From: Marinomonas algarum
GTDB lineage: Bacteria; Pseudomonadota; Gammaproteobacteria; Pseudomonadales; Marinomonadaceae
Direction of reading: 5' to 3'
Assembly: GCF_020532605.1 (NCBI RefSeq)
Contig: NZ_JAJATW010000020.1
Span: forward strand, 1 to 64,000
Length of the DNA: 64,000 nucleotides
The stretch's first letter is position 1; each line of letters begins with the position of its first letter. The position numbers and the translations under genes were made by a program. Below, one piece after another: positions 18,154-28,821 of the stretch. The notes beneath the pieces were generated by a model. That model ran no database searches and was not told where the DNA came from. It was given only the letters and a program-made list of their open reading frames with translations.

Positions 18154-19212
18154 ATGTCTTTTAAGTGGTACAAAAAAGAGAAAACTGGGTTGAATGGCGT
18201 AGGTTTTGTTGCGTTAGCGTCATCACTTTTATTGTCAACTGGTTTGCAGGCGAAAGGTGAGTTAAATATTTACTCTGCCCGTAAAGAATCTCTTATTAAA
18301 CCTGTATTAGACACATTTTCCGAACAAAATGATGTGACCGTCAATCTGATTACGGGCTCTGCCGACGCATTATTGAGTCGTCTAAGAGCCGAAGGCGATG
18401 CCAGTCCAGCAGACTTGTTTATTACCGTTGATGCAGGCCGGTTGCACCGTGCGAAAGACGCTGGGGTGTTGAAGTCGATAGAAAGTCCTGTGCTTAGCGC
18501 AAACATCCCCAGTCACCTGCGTGATGATGAGGGTTACTGGTTTGGCTTATCACAACGTGCACGGGTGATTTTTTACAACCCAGAGACCGTGTCTCCTAGT
18601 GAGTTGTCGACCTACGAAGATTTGGTTAACCCAAAATGGAAAGGGCGTATTTGTGTACGCTCTTCCGCGAACATTTACAACCAGTCCCTTGTTGCCTCAA
18701 TGATTGATGCCGATGGCCATGAAAAGACGCAAGCTTGGATAGAGGGGTTGATGTCTAACCTTGCTCGCCCACCTTTTGGTGGGGATGTGGATTTGCTGAA
18801 AGCAGTGGGAGCAGGGGTCTGTGATCTTACACTGGCCAATACCTACTACTATGGACGTTTAGGTCAAAGTGATAATCCGGCGGAACGTGCCGTGTACCAA
18901 AAAGTGAAATTGTTCTGGCCCAACCAAGGTGAAGGCCAACGCGGTGCGCATGTAAACGTCAGTGGCGCTGGATTAACCGCGGCGGCAACCAATATTGACA
19001 ACGCCAAACTGTTGCTGGAATTTTTAACCAGTCAGGCATCTCAAGAGTGGTATGCCCATGTAAACAATGAATATCCCGTTGTCAGCGGTGTTAGTGCACC
19101 GGAAATGTTGGCACCTTTCGGTCAATTCACATCTGATACCATTTCTTTGAGTACTCTGGGTGAAAATAATCGTGAAGCAGTAGAAATTATGGATTCAGCC
19201 GGCTGGAAGTAA
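18154..19212 (+). CDS. fbpA: ferric-iron ABC transporter, periplasmic binding protein
   Basis: A 352-residue periplasmic protein of the FbpA/FutA/AfuA class that binds Fe(III) for import. The start at 18154 follows GGAAGGTAGAG; a GTG 45 bp upstream is in frame but poorly placed. The signal peptide ends at about STGLQA-KG. After it come LNIYSARKESLIKPVLDTF and LITGSADALLSRLRAEG, typical of the fold, and the consecutive tyrosines in ANTYYYGRLG that coordinate iron in this family. The permease follows after 96 bp. Confidence 0.93.
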   Translation: MSFKWYKKEKTGLNGVGFVALASSLLLSTGLQAKGELNIYSARKESLIKPVLDTFSEQNDVTVNLITGSADALLSRLRAEGDASPADLFITVDAGRLHRAKDAGVLKSIESPVLSANIPSHLRDDEGYWFGLSQRARVIFYNPETVSPSELSTYEDLVNPKWKGRICVRSSANIYNQSLVASMIDADGHEKTQAWIEGLMSNLARPPFGGDVDLLKAVGAGVCDLTLANTYYYGRLGQSDNPAERAVYQKVKLFWPNQGEGQRGAHVNVSGAGLTAAATNIDNAKLLLEFLTSQASQEWYAHVNNEYPVVSGVSAPEMLAPFGQFTSDTISLSTLGENNREAVEIMDSAGWK

Positions 19213-19308
19213 TCTAGTCCCTGGCGTCTGTTTGATATTCGTATGGTAAACAAGTCGATCGTCGTACGTAAGCGTGTCTTGTGAGCAATAAATAGGTTGT
19301 GATTCTTA

Positions 19309-20973
19309 ATGGCTGAGTTATCTCATACAAAGTTAGCAAAGAAGCCTAAATGGAACTGGCTTAAGATGGCAGCGGTATTGATCGCTGCGATATTAGCACT
19401 GCCTATTTTGGTGATTTTGGTCAATGTTCTGATTGGTGATGGTGACGTCTGGCAGCATCTCTATGAAACCGTGTTAGCGGAGTATATTTCAAACTCTTTG
19501 TTGTTAATGGTAGGGGTTGGCATAGGAGTATTAGCCATTGGGGTTCCTTGTGCTTGGCTTACTAGCATGTGTGAATTTCGTGGCCGTCACTTTCTTTCTT
19601 GGGCGTTATTGTTGCCCATGGCGATGCCCGCTTACATCATTGCCTACACCTATACTGGCGTCTTAGATTTTGCTGGGCCGGTACAAACCTTTATTCGTGA
19701 CCTAACTGGATGGCGATATGGTGAATATTGGTTTTTTGAGATTCGCTCTCTAGGCGGTGCAATGACAATGCTGACGTTAGTTTTGTATCCTTACGTTTAT
19801 CTAATGAGCAGGGCCGCATTTTTAGAACAGTCTGCCAACACGTTAGAAGTCAGTCGAACGCTAGGTTATTCTGGTCGGGCCGCTTTTTTTAAACTGGCGT
19901 TGCCTTTGGCACGTCCAGCGATTGTGACAGGATTGACGCTCGCCTTGATGGAAACGCTGGCGGATTATGGAACCGTACAGTATTTCAGTGTTAATACTTT
20001 CACAACGGGTATTTTACGTACGTTTTACGGCTTTGGGGATGTGGCCGCGGCATCACAGCTCGCCGGCATACTACTGCTGTTTGTTGCTATGCTAATATTG
20101 CTGGAGCGTTATTCTCGTCACCGCATTCGTTATCATGCTTCTGGACTCAAAAAAGCCAGCCATCGACGCATTTCTCTCGCGCGCCGACACGCTGTTTGGG
20201 CTTGGGTGTTTTGCGCACTCCCTATTTTAGTGGGTTTTTTGATTCCCGTTATGGTGTTGGCCTATTGGGCAATCTTTAAAGCAGAAATGCCGGGTTCTAA
20301 CTTCGTTGAATTAGCATGGAATTCCTTTTACTTAGCGGCCATGGCGTCTCTTATTGTCGTGGGATTGGCGTTGGTATTAGGTTACGCGATTCGCCTAAAT
20401 AATAGTCGTAGCGTGAAATTTTCGGTTGGTGTCGCCGGTATGGGGTACGCTTTACCGGGGACGATTATTGCTATTGGTACCATCGTGCCTTTGGCCTGGT
20501 TGGATCATAGGGTCATCGACTTTGTGAAGCACTACAGTGATGAAAGAGTGGGCTTGCTGTTCTCTGGCACTTTATTTGCCCTGTTGTTTGCGTATACGGT
20601 GCGTTTTATGGCGGTGTCGTTGGGCGCGGTACAAAATGGCCTAGGCAAAATCAAGCCAAGCATGGACATGGCAGGTCGTTCATTAGGTATGTCGCCTTAC
20701 AAGGTACTGACTCGCATTCATATCCCTCTATTGAAAGGCTCGGTGCTAACAGCAATTTTAATTGTTTTTGTTGATACATTGAAAGAATTGCCTGCGACCT
20801 TGGTGTTGCGCCCTTTTAATTTTAATACCTTAGCAGTCAGAGCCTTTGAGTTAGCATCGGATGAGCGTTTAATTGATGCTGCGCCAGCGTCTCTGATGAT
20901 AGTGCTAGTAGGACTGGTGCCTGTGGTACTGTTGAGTCGTTCCATTTCTTCTCGTAGCAGGCACGCTAAATAG
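19309..20973 (+). CDS. fbpB: ferric-iron ABC transporter permease (fused two-domain)
   Basis: A 554-residue inner-membrane permease with two successive BPD-type domains and about 12 transmembrane helices. This duplicated form is standard for FbpB/SfuB. Coupling loops that touch the ATPase are visible near SRTLGYSGRAAFFKLALPLARPA and AGRSLGMSPYKVLTRIHIPLLKG. fbpC follows after 8 bp, and the three genes form one operon. Confidence 0.94.
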   Translation: MAELSHTKLAKKPKWNWLKMAAVLIAAILALPILVILVNVLIGDGDVWQHLYETVLAEYISNSLLLMVGVGIGVLAIGVPCAWLTSMCEFRGRHFLSWALLLPMAMPAYIIAYTYTGVLDFAGPVQTFIRDLTGWRYGEYWFFEIRSLGGAMTMLTLVLYPYVYLMSRAAFLEQSANTLEVSRTLGYSGRAAFFKLALPLARPAIVTGLTLALMETLADYGTVQYFSVNTFTTGILRTFYGFGDVAAASQLAGILLLFVAMLILLERYSRHRIRYHASGLKKASHRRISLARRHAVWAWVFCALPILVGFLIPVMVLAYWAIFKAEMPGSNFVELAWNSFYLAAMASLIVVGLALVLGYAIRLNNSRSVKFSVGVAGMGYALPGTIIAIGTIVPLAWLDHRVIDFVKHYSDERVGLLFSGTLFALLFAYTVRFMAVSLGAVQNGLGKIKPSMDMAGRSLGMSPYKVLTRIHIPLLKGSVLTAILIVFVDTLKELPATLVLRPFNFNTLAVRAFELASDERLIDAAPASLMIVLVGLVPVVLLSRSISSRSRHAK

Positions 20974-20981
20974 GACTTCAC

Positions 20982-22067
20982 ATGAGCTTTTCTACCTCGC
21001 AAAAACAGTTACCGATTCAAAAACAGTTAAAGAGCATGACTCTGAATGCCGTCTCTGTTGGATACGAAGGTCAGCCTATTGTTAAGCAGGCTTCTTTTGA
21101 ATTAAAAGAAGGTCAGATTGGGTGTTTGCTGGGGCCGAGTGGCTGCGGGAAATCAACCTTGTTACGTGCACTGGCGGGGTTTGAAACGTTAATGACGGGA
21201 GAAATTCGGGTTGATGGTGAGCTGATTGCAAGTGAAGACAGGCATGTCAATCCAGAAGACCGTCACATCGGCATGGTGTTTCAAGATATTGCGCTGTTTC
21301 CCCATTTAAGTATTACTGAAAACATTGCCTTTGGTTTATCCGCTTGGCCTAAAAGCGATGCCCAAGAACGCGTCTCCTATTTACTTAATCTGGTTGGCTT
21401 ATCTGGGTTTGAGTCACGCTATCCTCATTCTCTATCGGGTGGGCAGCAACAGCGTGTTGCTTTAGCAAGAGCGATGGCGCCCAAGCCTAAATTACTGCTG
21501 ATGGATGAGCCATTCTCTGGTCTGGATGCCAAGCTACGTGAAGAGCTGGTGCCAGACATTCGTGATATTTTAAAACACGAAAAAATGGCTGCGATTTTGG
21601 TTACCCATGACCAAATGGAAGCCTTCGCCATGGCTGATCAGGTGTCTGTTATGAGTGCCGGTGAGATCCATCAAACGGGAACACCCTACAATATTTATCA
21701 TGACCCTGAGACACGCTTTGTGGCGGAGTTTATTGGTCACGGTGATTTTTTAACGGCAACCGTGTGTGGGGCGAACTGTGTTCATTCTGATTTAGGAACG
21801 ATTCGTGGCGACCTAGACCATGGATTTGAAGCCAATCAAGAAGTGGATTTATTGGTGCGACCTGATGATATATTGCACGATGACGACAGTGAATTTGTGG
21901 GTATGATCGAGAGTAAGTTTTTCCGTGGTTCACACTTTTTATATCGAGTTAAGTTGTCCTCAGGGAAAATCGTTTTCTGTTTTGCCTCTTCTCATCATGA
22001 CCATGCCGTTGGCCAAGAAATTGGTTTGAGTGTTCACCTTGATCACCTTGTGATGTTTCCTCGCTAA
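20982..22067 (+). CDS. fbpC: ferric-iron ABC transporter ATP-binding protein
   Basis: A 361-residue ATPase powering the Fbp permease. Walker A is GPSGCGKST, the signature is LSGGQQQRVALARA, Walker B is LLLMDEPFSGLDA, and the switch histidine lies in LVTHDQMEA. A C-terminal TOBE-like extension (about 245-361) contains VDLLVRPDDIL, as in FbpC and other CUT1-like ATPases. Last gene of the operon, facing the HDOD gene; I see no strong terminator between them. Confidence 0.94.
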   Translation: MSFSTSQKQLPIQKQLKSMTLNAVSVGYEGQPIVKQASFELKEGQIGCLLGPSGCGKSTLLRALAGFETLMTGEIRVDGELIASEDRHVNPEDRHIGMVFQDIALFPHLSITENIAFGLSAWPKSDAQERVSYLLNLVGLSGFESRYPHSLSGGQQQRVALARAMAPKPKLLLMDEPFSGLDAKLREELVPDIRDILKHEKMAAILVTHDQMEAFAMADQVSVMSAGEIHQTGTPYNIYHDPETRFVAEFIGHGDFLTATVCGANCVHSDLGTIRGDLDHGFEANQEVDLLVRPDDILHDDDSEFVGMIESKFFRGSHFLYRVKLSSGKIVFCFASSHHDHAVGQEIGLSVHLDHLVMFPR

Positions 22068-22120
22068 TGTGTTTTTCTATTTCGACGACTTTTGGCGGAT
22101 GAATCTATGCAGGGAGAAGG

Positions 22121-22987
22121 TCACAAAGTAGCCAATCCCTGCTCATGACAGGTCTCTACCAAACCTTCAAAATCGTATTCGCTGAGTTCCAAGTGGTCTA
22201 AAACGTAGTGACCCACCTTTTGCCACTCATGGTCCTCATCCGCACGCCCAATATGATGATACGTTCCCGCAATATGCTCGGCGATCTTTAGAATCGCTGC
22301 CATGGTTAGGGTAATGCCGTCCCCCGGGATACGATGGGTAAAAAGATAGTCGATACGATGATGTTTGGCGATCACAGCGCAACTGGTTTTTGGTAATCCC
22401 CACGATTTGGCTAGGTAATAACCGACGACTGAATGGTTGGTTTTAAACGCTTGGTTTTCAATATCAGTCAGATTGAATGCTGTGTCGTTATAGCCCTGCT
22501 GAAGCACGTCTTGATATCGTTCGAAACGCTTCATCATCAATGGAATACCGGCATTGTGAAATAGCCCGAGTGCATAGCATTCATTGTGGTATTTAAAGTT
22601 AAGCTGACTGGCCAAGCTCGAACTAATGGCCGCAATGTCTGTTGCGGTGTCCCAGAAGCCGTGTAGGGATTGGATCGCATCATCAGACAATTCACTTTTT
22701 ACCGCCAAGCCATTCACCAGGTTGGTCACGCTTTTGGGGCCAAGAAAAACCACCGCTTGCTGAATCGAGGTGATTTTTTTGGGCAGATTAAAAAAAGCGG
22801 AGTTGACCAGTTTCAAGACAGCCGCCGATAAGCTGACATCTTGTGAAATAATCTCTGAAATACGTGCCATGTCCGGATCTGGCATGGCTTGTTCCATGTG
22901 CAAATCGACAAGTATTTGTGGTTGAGGTGGAATACTAATGCCTTGTAGTATTCTTTTTAGTTGGTCTTCGTTGAGTTGTGATGACAT
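22121..22987 (-). CDS. HDOD-domain signalling protein
   Basis: A 288-residue single-domain HDOD protein. The family pattern is clear in ISIPPQPQILVDLHMEQAMPDPDMARISEIISQDVSLSAAVLKLVNSAFFNLPKK (read in parts) and FLGPKSVTNLVNGLAV. The metal-binding HD pair is replaced by HN in LGLFHNAGIPLMMKRF, so hydrolysis is unlikely. It is convergent with fbpC and divergent from rlmI. The role is unknown, and it is a different subgroup from the HDOD gene at 17128. Confidence 0.87.
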   Translation of the reverse strand: MSSQLNEDQLKRILQGISIPPQPQILVDLHMEQAMPDPDMARISEIISQDVSLSAAVLKLVNSAFFNLPKKITSIQQAVVFLGPKSVTNLVNGLAVKSELSDDAIQSLHGFWDTATDIAAISSSLASQLNFKYHNECYALGLFHNAGIPLMMKRFERYQDVLQQGYNDTAFNLTDIENQAFKTNHSVVGYYLAKSWGLPKTSCAVIAKHHRIDYLFTHRIPGDGITLTMAAILKIAEHIAGTYHHIGRADEDHEWQKVGHYVLDHLELSEYDFEGLVETCHEQGLATL

Positions 22988-23100
22988 AAAAAATAGGCAC
23001 GCTTCTTAAAAGGCAAGTGACGTTACTACGGCGTATTTCGTAGCAATTGAATCGAGAGTCTTTATAATAGCGTTTTTTTAAATATACTGGGTGAAAAATT

Positions 23101-24297
23101 TTGAGTGTAATTCGACTAAAAGGCCAAGCTGATCGTCGTTTAAGAGCGGGACATCAATGGATCTACAGCAATGAGGTAGACACGTCAGCAACGCCATTAA
23201 AGCAATTTACGCCAGGTGATCAGGTGGTGGTCGAAACAGCACAAGGAAAAGCATTGGGTGTGGCGACAATTAATCCAAATACCTTAATTTGTGGTCGACT
23301 CATCAGTCGTAGTACCGATACGGTATTGAATAAGTCTACCCTAGTTCATCGTTTGAAAATTGCCTTGTCATTGCGCGACATGACCTATGCTGCGCCGTAT
23401 TATCGCTTGGTATTTGGTGATTCTGATGGTTTGTCTGGATTAGTGGTTGATCGCTTTGCAGATATCTTGGTTGTGCAAATTTCGACCGCAGGCATGGAAC
23501 GTGTTAAAAATGAAATCATTGAAGCATTGCAAGATGTTGTCAAACCAACCGCTATTTTGATGAAAAATGACGGTAAAATGCGTCAAATCGAAGGGTTGGA
23601 CACGTATGTAGAAGAAGCTTTTGGCACCGTACCAGAATTGGTCTATCTACAAGAAAACGACGTTTTGTTTCAAGCGCCAGTATGGGATGGACAAAAAACG
23701 GGCTGGTTTTATGACCACCGTGAAAACCGTAAAACCATGCAAAACTATTGCGATGGTAAGCGTGTCCTCGACGTCTTTTCTTATGTGGGCGGTTGGGGGG
23801 TACAGGCCGCTTCTGCCGGTGCAACCGATGTCACTTTTATCGATGCATCTGAAAGTGCATTAAGCCATGTAGACGCTAACTTGAAATTGAATCAGTACGA
23901 AGGCGATGCAAACCTAATGCACGGCGATGCCTTTGAAGCCATGCAGTCGTTGATTGAAGATAAAGAGCGTTTTGATGTGGTGGTAATGGATCCACCGGCG
24001 TTTATTGCCCGTCGTAAAGACATCAAAGCAGGGGAAGGGGCATACCATCGTGCGAATCAGCTTGCGATGAGGTTAGTCGCTAAAGGCGGGATTTTGGTAA
24101 CAGGATCGTGTTCAATGCATCTAGAAACCGCACGTTTGCATGACATCGTTCGCAGCAACAGCCGCCAGCTAGAGCGTTTCTCACAGTTGATTTACCGCGG
24201 TACGCAAGCGCCAGATCATCCGGTGCACCCTGCAATTGAAGAAACAGAATACCTAAAAGCCTTGTTTTACCGTATTCATAATAATATGGGTTTGTAA
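23101..24297 (+). CDS. rlmI: 23S rRNA (cytosine1962-C5)-methyltransferase RlmI
   Basis: A 398-residue S-adenosylmethionine-dependent rRNA methyltransferase. An N-terminal PUA domain starts at MSVIRLKGQADRRLRAGHQWIYSNEV, an EEHEE-like linker follows, and the Rossmann domain has RVLDVFSYVGGWGVQAAS and VVMDPPAF. The catalytic cysteine is expected in GSCSMHL. The start is TTG 23101, giving the family-like MSV N-terminus; the ribosome site (GGGTGA) is weak. A strong terminator follows. Confidence 0.92.
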   Translation: MSVIRLKGQADRRLRAGHQWIYSNEVDTSATPLKQFTPGDQVVVETAQGKALGVATINPNTLICGRLISRSTDTVLNKSTLVHRLKIALSLRDMTYAAPYYRLVFGDSDGLSGLVVDRFADILVVQISTAGMERVKNEIIEALQDVVKPTAILMKNDGKMRQIEGLDTYVEEAFGTVPELVYLQENDVLFQAPVWDGQKTGWFYDHRENRKTMQNYCDGKRVLDVFSYVGGWGVQAASAGATDVTFIDASESALSHVDANLKLNQYEGDANLMHGDAFEAMQSLIEDKERFDVVVMDPPAFIARRKDIKAGEGAYHRANQLAMRLVAKGGILVTGSCSMHLETARLHDIVRSNSRQLERFSQLIYRGTQAPDHPVHPAIEETEYLKALFYRIHNNMGL

Positions 24298-24319
24298 GAC
24301 AAGCGCAAAACAGACAGAT

Positions 24320-24350
24320 AAAACGCCGTTGCTTTGCCAACGGCGTTTTT
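24320..24350. terminator. bidirectional intrinsic terminator between rlmI and the HAD gene
   Basis: GCCGTTG and CAACGGC pair around a 6-nt loop, flanked by A4 on the left and T5 on the right, between two convergent genes. Confidence 0.9.
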
Positions 24351-24359
24351 ATTTAAAAA

Positions 24360-25016
24360 TCAGTCTCTTAACGAAATATGTTGCCAACCACGATCGTTGG
24401 CGATTCTGCTTAATGTTTCATCCGCATCGACTGCAATAGGGTGTTCGACCAATTCTAATAATGGTAAGTCGTTACGTGAGTCGCTGTAAAAATAACTGCC
24501 TTCCATTGAGTGACCTGTTTGCGCCAGCCAATCATTAAGACGTGTTACCTTGCCGTCTTGGAAGCTTGGCACGCCAACAATCTTGCCGGTATACGCGCCA
24601 TCGATGACTTCTGGAATAGGGGCAATGATGTGATCCATACCCAATGCTTCTGCGATAGGACCTGTGACAAACTGATTGGTGGCCGTAATCATCAACAAAA
24701 AGTGCCCTTGATCTTTGTGGTGTTTTAGCAACGCATGTGCTTTTTGTTGCATCATAGGTTGGATTTTTTCTGTCATAAAGGTCTGATGCAGCTCAGCCAA
24801 TTCTTCTGACGTGAATCGTGTCAAAGGCGCTAAGCTGAACGCGAGGTATTCATGAATGTCCAAGGTGCCTGATTGATACTGCACAAAGAATCTGTCATTG
24901 GCCTCTTTGTAAGCCTGAACATCGACTAGTCCTTTCTCTACAAGAAACTGCCCCCACGTATAATCACTGTCACCGCTTAACAAGGTACCGTCTAAGTCAA
25001 ATATTGCGAGTGTCAC
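24360..25016 (-). CDS. HAD-superfamily hydrolase, subfamily IB (SerB-like)
   Basis: A 218-residue phosphatase-like protein. The nucleophile motif is FDLDGTLL (Asp7 and Asp9), motif II is in LLMITATNQFV, and motif III/IV is YFYSDSRNDLPLLE. Length and motifs fit the HAD-IB group related to phosphoserine phosphatase. In Pseudomonas a similar gene is divergent from rppH, as here, but its substrate is not known to me. It should not be called serB on this evidence. Confidence 0.88.
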   Translation of the reverse strand: MTLAIFDLDGTLLSGDSDYTWGQFLVEKGLVDVQAYKEANDRFFVQYQSGTLDIHEYLAFSLAPLTRFTSEELAELHQTFMTEKIQPMMQQKAHALLKHHKDQGHFLLMITATNQFVTGPIAEALGMDHIIAPIPEVIDGAYTGKIVGVPSFQDGKVTRLNDWLAQTGHSMEGSYFYSDSRNDLPLLELVEHPIAVDADETLSRIANDRGWQHISLRD

Positions 25017-25151
25017 AAGCTGTCCTCAATTCGTCAAAAGTGCATGGATTATAGCCTCCAGATGAATAAATAACAGCCGTCTTAATTGTGCGAATCGGGG
25101 AATTATGGAACAATGAATCTAAATTATTCTTATATTAGAAGGTGATAGCTC

Positions 25152-25637
25152 GTGATTGATGCAGACGGATACCGACCGAATGTGGGCATCATATTGATGA
25201 ACGAGCGTGGCCAATTGCTTTGGGCGAGACGGGTTGGGCAAAACGCTTGGCAGTTTCCTCAAGGTGGTATCAAATCCGACGAAACCCCTGAAGACGCTTT
25301 ATTTCGAGAACTGAAAGAAGAGGTGGGCTTAGACCCACACCAGGTTGAAATCATAGGTAAAACTCGGGGTTGGCTGCGTTATCGACTCCCCAAGCGCATG
25401 CTAAGACACAACAGTAAGCCCTTGTGTATCGGACAAAAACAAAAGTGGTTTCTTCTATCCATTCGCTGTCCTGATGCGTCTGTGTGCGTAGATGGTACAG
25501 ACTGCCCTGAATTTGATGGCTGGCGCTGGGTCAGTTATTGGTACCCATTGGGGCAAGTGGTTGCGTTTAAAAAGGATGTTTATCGACGTGCGCTAAAAGA
25601 GCTTATTCCCAGTGCCCATCGACGACTGGAAAAGTGA
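25152..25637 (+). CDS. rppH: RNA 5'-pyrophosphohydrolase RppH
   Basis: A 161-residue Nudix enzyme that removes pyrophosphate from mRNA 5' ends and so triggers RNase E decay. It starts at GTG 25152 behind AAGGTGA, giving the conserved [17 protein letters not shown]. The Nudix box is [20 protein letters not shown]. ptsP follows after 41 bp, the usual rppH-ptsP arrangement. Confidence 0.97.
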   Translation: MIDADGYRPNVGIILMNERGQLLWARRVGQNAWQFPQGGIKSDETPEDALFRELKEEVGLDPHQVEIIGKTRGWLRYRLPKRMLRHNSKPLCIGQKQKWFLLSIRCPDASVCVDGTDCPEFDGWRWVSYWYPLGQVVAFKKDVYRRALKELIPSAHRRLEK

Positions 25638-25678
25638 TAAACTCAACGAATAAGCGCGATTAGACGGATAGGAGAGCT

Positions 25679-27967
25679 ATGCTAAGTTTACTAAGACGTA
25701 TTACTCAAGAGGTGACGGCTGCACAGTCTTTGCCTGCGGCACTGGACATTATTGTTCGACGTGTACGCAGGGCAATGCGGGCAGAAGTCTGCTCTATCTA
25801 CTTAGTGGATGCCAATACGAAAGAGTATGTTTTAATGGCGACCCGTGGCTTGAACGCTGATGTAGCGGGTTTAGTGAGTTTGAAGGCTAACGAAGGCTTA
25901 GTGAGCTTAGTTGGGCGTAGAGCGGAACCTGTCAATTTAGACGATGCTCATATCCATCCCTCTTTTCATTATTTAAAAGGTTCTGGCGAAGAACGCTATC
26001 GCTCTTTCCTCGGTGTGCCGATCATTCACCATCGTCAAGTATTGGGCGTGCTGGTGGTACAGCACGAAGATAAACGTCGTTTTGACGAAGGGGAAGAAGC
26101 CTTTCTTATTACGCTTTCGGCACAATTAGCGGGCGTTATTGCACACGCTGAAGCAACCGGTGCCATTGCCAGCCTCACGCCAAATAATATCCCTAACGGC
26201 TCTGATTTTCGTTACAAGGGCGTACCCGGTAGCTCGGGTGTCGCCATTGGGCGTGGTGTGGTGGTTTTTCCTCCAGCAGATTTGGATGTGATACCCGACA
26301 GATACACCACAGAGTTTGACGCAGAAATTCAAGATTTTTACCAAGCCCTTGAAGCCGTAAGACAAGACATCCGTCGTGCTAGCAATCGCATTAGCCAGCA
26401 TTTATCAGCGGATGAGAAAGCCTTATTTGATGTGTATCTCAAAATTTTAGACGACAACTCAGTAGCGGGGGAAGTCGTTCGCAAAATTAAAGAGGGCAAC
26501 TGGGCGCAAGGTGCCTTAAGACAAGTTATCAAAGCCCACATCAACCAGTTTAACCGTATGGATGACCCATACCTGCGCGAACGTGCTTCCGACTTGCGCG
26601 ATTTAGGCCGTCGTATTTTATCGCACTTGCAAGAAAAAGCGCCCACGGTCATCGAACGCTTTAGTGAACCTTCGATCATTATTGGGGAAGAACTCACGGC
26701 GTCCATGTTGGGTGAGATTCCGATTGATAAGATTAAAGGGCTGGTTTCAGTCATGGGCTCGGGTAACTCTCATGTGGCGATTTTAGCCCGTGCTATGGGA
26801 ATACCCACGGTGATGGGCGCGCTGGATTTACCTTATGCTCAGCTCGATAAAGTCGATTTGATCGTAGATGGTTATTTAGGCAAGATTTTTACGCACCCGT
26901 CTGAGGCTTTGCTGGAAAATTATCAGCAAATCGTTGATGAAGAGCGCTTGCTCGAAGAAGAGTATGAAACCCTTAAAGATTTGCCTTGTGAGACGCTCGA
27001 CGGTCAGCGCTTATCTTTATACGTGAACACGGGCTTGTCAGCAGACATTGTTCGCTCGTTGGATCGTGGTGCAGAAGGCATTGGTTTGTATCGGACGGAA
27101 GTGCCTTTTATGGTGCGCGATCGTTTCCCTACCGAAGCGGAACAGGTGGTCATTTATCGCCAGCAATTAGAAGGGTTTGCGCCAGCACCGGTAACCGTAC
27201 GTACCTTAGACATAGGGGGAGATAAGGCGCTTTCTTACTTCCCGATTAATGAAGAAAATCCATTTCTAGGGTGGCGTGGCATCCGAGTGACCTTGGACCA
27301 TTTGGAAATCTTTATGGCTCAAATCCGAGCCATGATTAAGGCCAGTGCTGGTCTGCATAATTTGAAAATCATGCTGCCAATGATTTCTAATGTGGCCGAA
27401 GTGGAAGAAGCCATGGCGCTGATTCGCCGAGGTTATGCGGAAGTCAAAGAAGAAGGTCACGACGTCAGAATGCCGAAAGTCGGTGTGATGATCGAGATAC
27501 CGGCTGCGGTGTATCAAGTCAAAGAGCTGTCAGAAATGGTCGATTTTTTATCGGTGGGCAGTAACGATTTGACGCAATACTTATTGGCGGTTGACCGTAA
27601 TAATCCCCGTGTTGCCGATCTGTACAATTCTTTTCACCCTTCTGTGTTGCGTGCGCTCTTGAGCATTGTCGACCAGGTGCGTGATGAAGACGTAGGGTTA
27701 AGCGTTTGTGGTGAAATGGCTGGTGATCCAATGGGGGCTATTTTATTAATGGCAATGGGATACGAAATTCTCTCTATGAGTTCAACCAGTCTGCCAAAAG
27801 TCAAAGCCGTGATTCGGAACATTTCAAAGCAACAGGCACAATTTATGTTGGCCGAGGTCATGAAACTCTCTCATGCTGAAGCGGTCACACAAACCATGAC
27901 ACGACTGATGCGTGAGGCGAACATTGAGCGCCTTATTCGTCCATCAAAAACCACCGAAGTAGAGTGA
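25679..27967 (+). CDS. ptsP: phosphoenolpyruvate-protein phosphotransferase PtsP (EI-Ntr)
   Basis: The 762-residue first enzyme of the nitrogen PTS, which passes phosphate from PEP to NPr (PtsO) and signals nitrogen and potassium state. An N-terminal GAF domain (about 1-165) is followed by the EI fold. The phospho-histidine is in [17 protein letters not shown], and PEP-binding motifs are [36 protein letters not shown] and VCGEMAG. The order rppH-ptsP-lgt is conserved with Pseudomonas. Confidence 0.97.
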   Translation: MLSLLRRITQEVTAAQSLPAALDIIVRRVRRAMRAEVCSIYLVDANTKEYVLMATRGLNADVAGLVSLKANEGLVSLVGRRAEPVNLDDAHIHPSFHYLKGSGEERYRSFLGVPIIHHRQVLGVLVVQHEDKRRFDEGEEAFLITLSAQLAGVIAHAEATGAIASLTPNNIPNGSDFRYKGVPGSSGVAIGRGVVVFPPADLDVIPDRYTTEFDAEIQDFYQALEAVRQDIRRASNRISQHLSADEKALFDVYLKILDDNSVAGEVVRKIKEGNWAQGALRQVIKAHINQFNRMDDPYLRERASDLRDLGRRILSHLQEKAPTVIERFSEPSIIIGEELTASMLGEIPIDKIKGLVSVMGSGNSHVAILARAMGIPTVMGALDLPYAQLDKVDLIVDGYLGKIFTHPSEALLENYQQIVDEERLLEEEYETLKDLPCETLDGQRLSLYVNTGLSADIVRSLDRGAEGIGLYRTEVPFMVRDRFPTEAEQVVIYRQQLEGFAPAPVTVRTLDIGGDKALSYFPINEENPFLGWRGIRVTLDHLEIFMAQIRAMIKASAGLHNLKIMLPMISNVAEVEEAMALIRRGYAEVKEEGHDVRMPKVGVMIEIPAAVYQVKELSEMVDFLSVGSNDLTQYLLAVDRNNPRVADLYNSFHPSVLRALLSIVDQVRDEDVGLSVCGEMAGDPMGAILLMAMGYEILSMSSTSLPKVKAVIRNISKQQAQFMLAEVMKLSHAEAVTQTMTRLMREANIERLIRPSKTTEVE

Positions 27968-27995
27968 TTTTTATCCGAGGTTTGCCAACAATATT

Positions 27996-28793
27996 ATGAT
28001 TTCTTATCCGAACATTGATCCCGTTGCGATTGCAGTGGGGCCGATTGCCGTGCATTGGTACGGTATTATGTATCTAGTTGGCTTTGCGGGGGCTTATTTA
28101 TTAGGTATGTATCGCGCTAAGCGTTCAAATGGATTATGGACGCCAGATATGGTGAGTGACGTCATCTTTTATGGCGCACTAGGGGTGATTTTAGGGGGGC
28201 GAATTGGCTATATCCTGTTTTATCAATTCTCTGCCTTTGTTGATAACCCTATGATATTAATTAGGATTTGGGAAGGCGGCATGTCTTTCCATGGCGGTTT
28301 ACTGGGTGTGATTCTTGCCATGCTGGTGTTTGCTCGCCGTTACAAAAAACACCTAGTGGACGTTACCGACTTTATGGCACCTTTCGTACCCATTGGTTTG
28401 GGGGCAGGGCGTTTGGGTAACTTTATTGGTGGGGAACTATGGGGCAAACCGACAGACGTATCTTGGGCAATGGTGTTTCCTGCTGACCCTTTACAGCTGG
28501 CCCGTCACCCATCACAGCTTTATCAGTTTGCCTTAGAGGGCGTCGTTCTGTTTGGCGTTTTATGGCTTTTCTCACAAAAAACCAAACCACGTTACTGTGT
28601 TTCTGGCCTGTTTCTACTTTGTTACGGTTTATTCCGTATTCTTGTGGAATTTGTGCGACAGCCAGACGTACAAATCGGCTACCTTGCTTTTGGCTGGTTA
28701 ACACAGGGTCAATTGCTGTCTTTGCCTATGGTGATTGTGGGCTTAGCGTTGGTAGTGATGGGCTTTAAGCTGAAAGCTTTCCCTAAGGCATAA
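27996..28793 (+). CDS. lgt: prolipoprotein diacylglyceryl transferase
   Basis: A 265-residue inner-membrane enzyme that transfers diacylglycerol from phosphatidylglycerol to the lipobox cysteine of prolipoproteins. About seven transmembrane helices are visible. Diagnostic segments are [31 protein letters not shown] and [13 protein letters not shown], the Lgt signature. It lies 28 bp after ptsP. Confidence 0.97.
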   Translation: MISYPNIDPVAIAVGPIAVHWYGIMYLVGFAGAYLLGMYRAKRSNGLWTPDMVSDVIFYGALGVILGGRIGYILFYQFSAFVDNPMILIRIWEGGMSFHGGLLGVILAMLVFARRYKKHLVDVTDFMAPFVPIGLGAGRLGNFIGGELWGKPTDVSWAMVFPADPLQLARHPSQLYQFALEGVVLFGVLWLFSQKTKPRYCVSGLFLLCYGLFRILVEFVRQPDVQIGYLAFGWLTQGQLLSLPMVIVGLALVVMGFKLKAFPKA

Positions 28794-28821
28794 CGACAAT
28801 AAACTCTGTCTTACGCCGATT

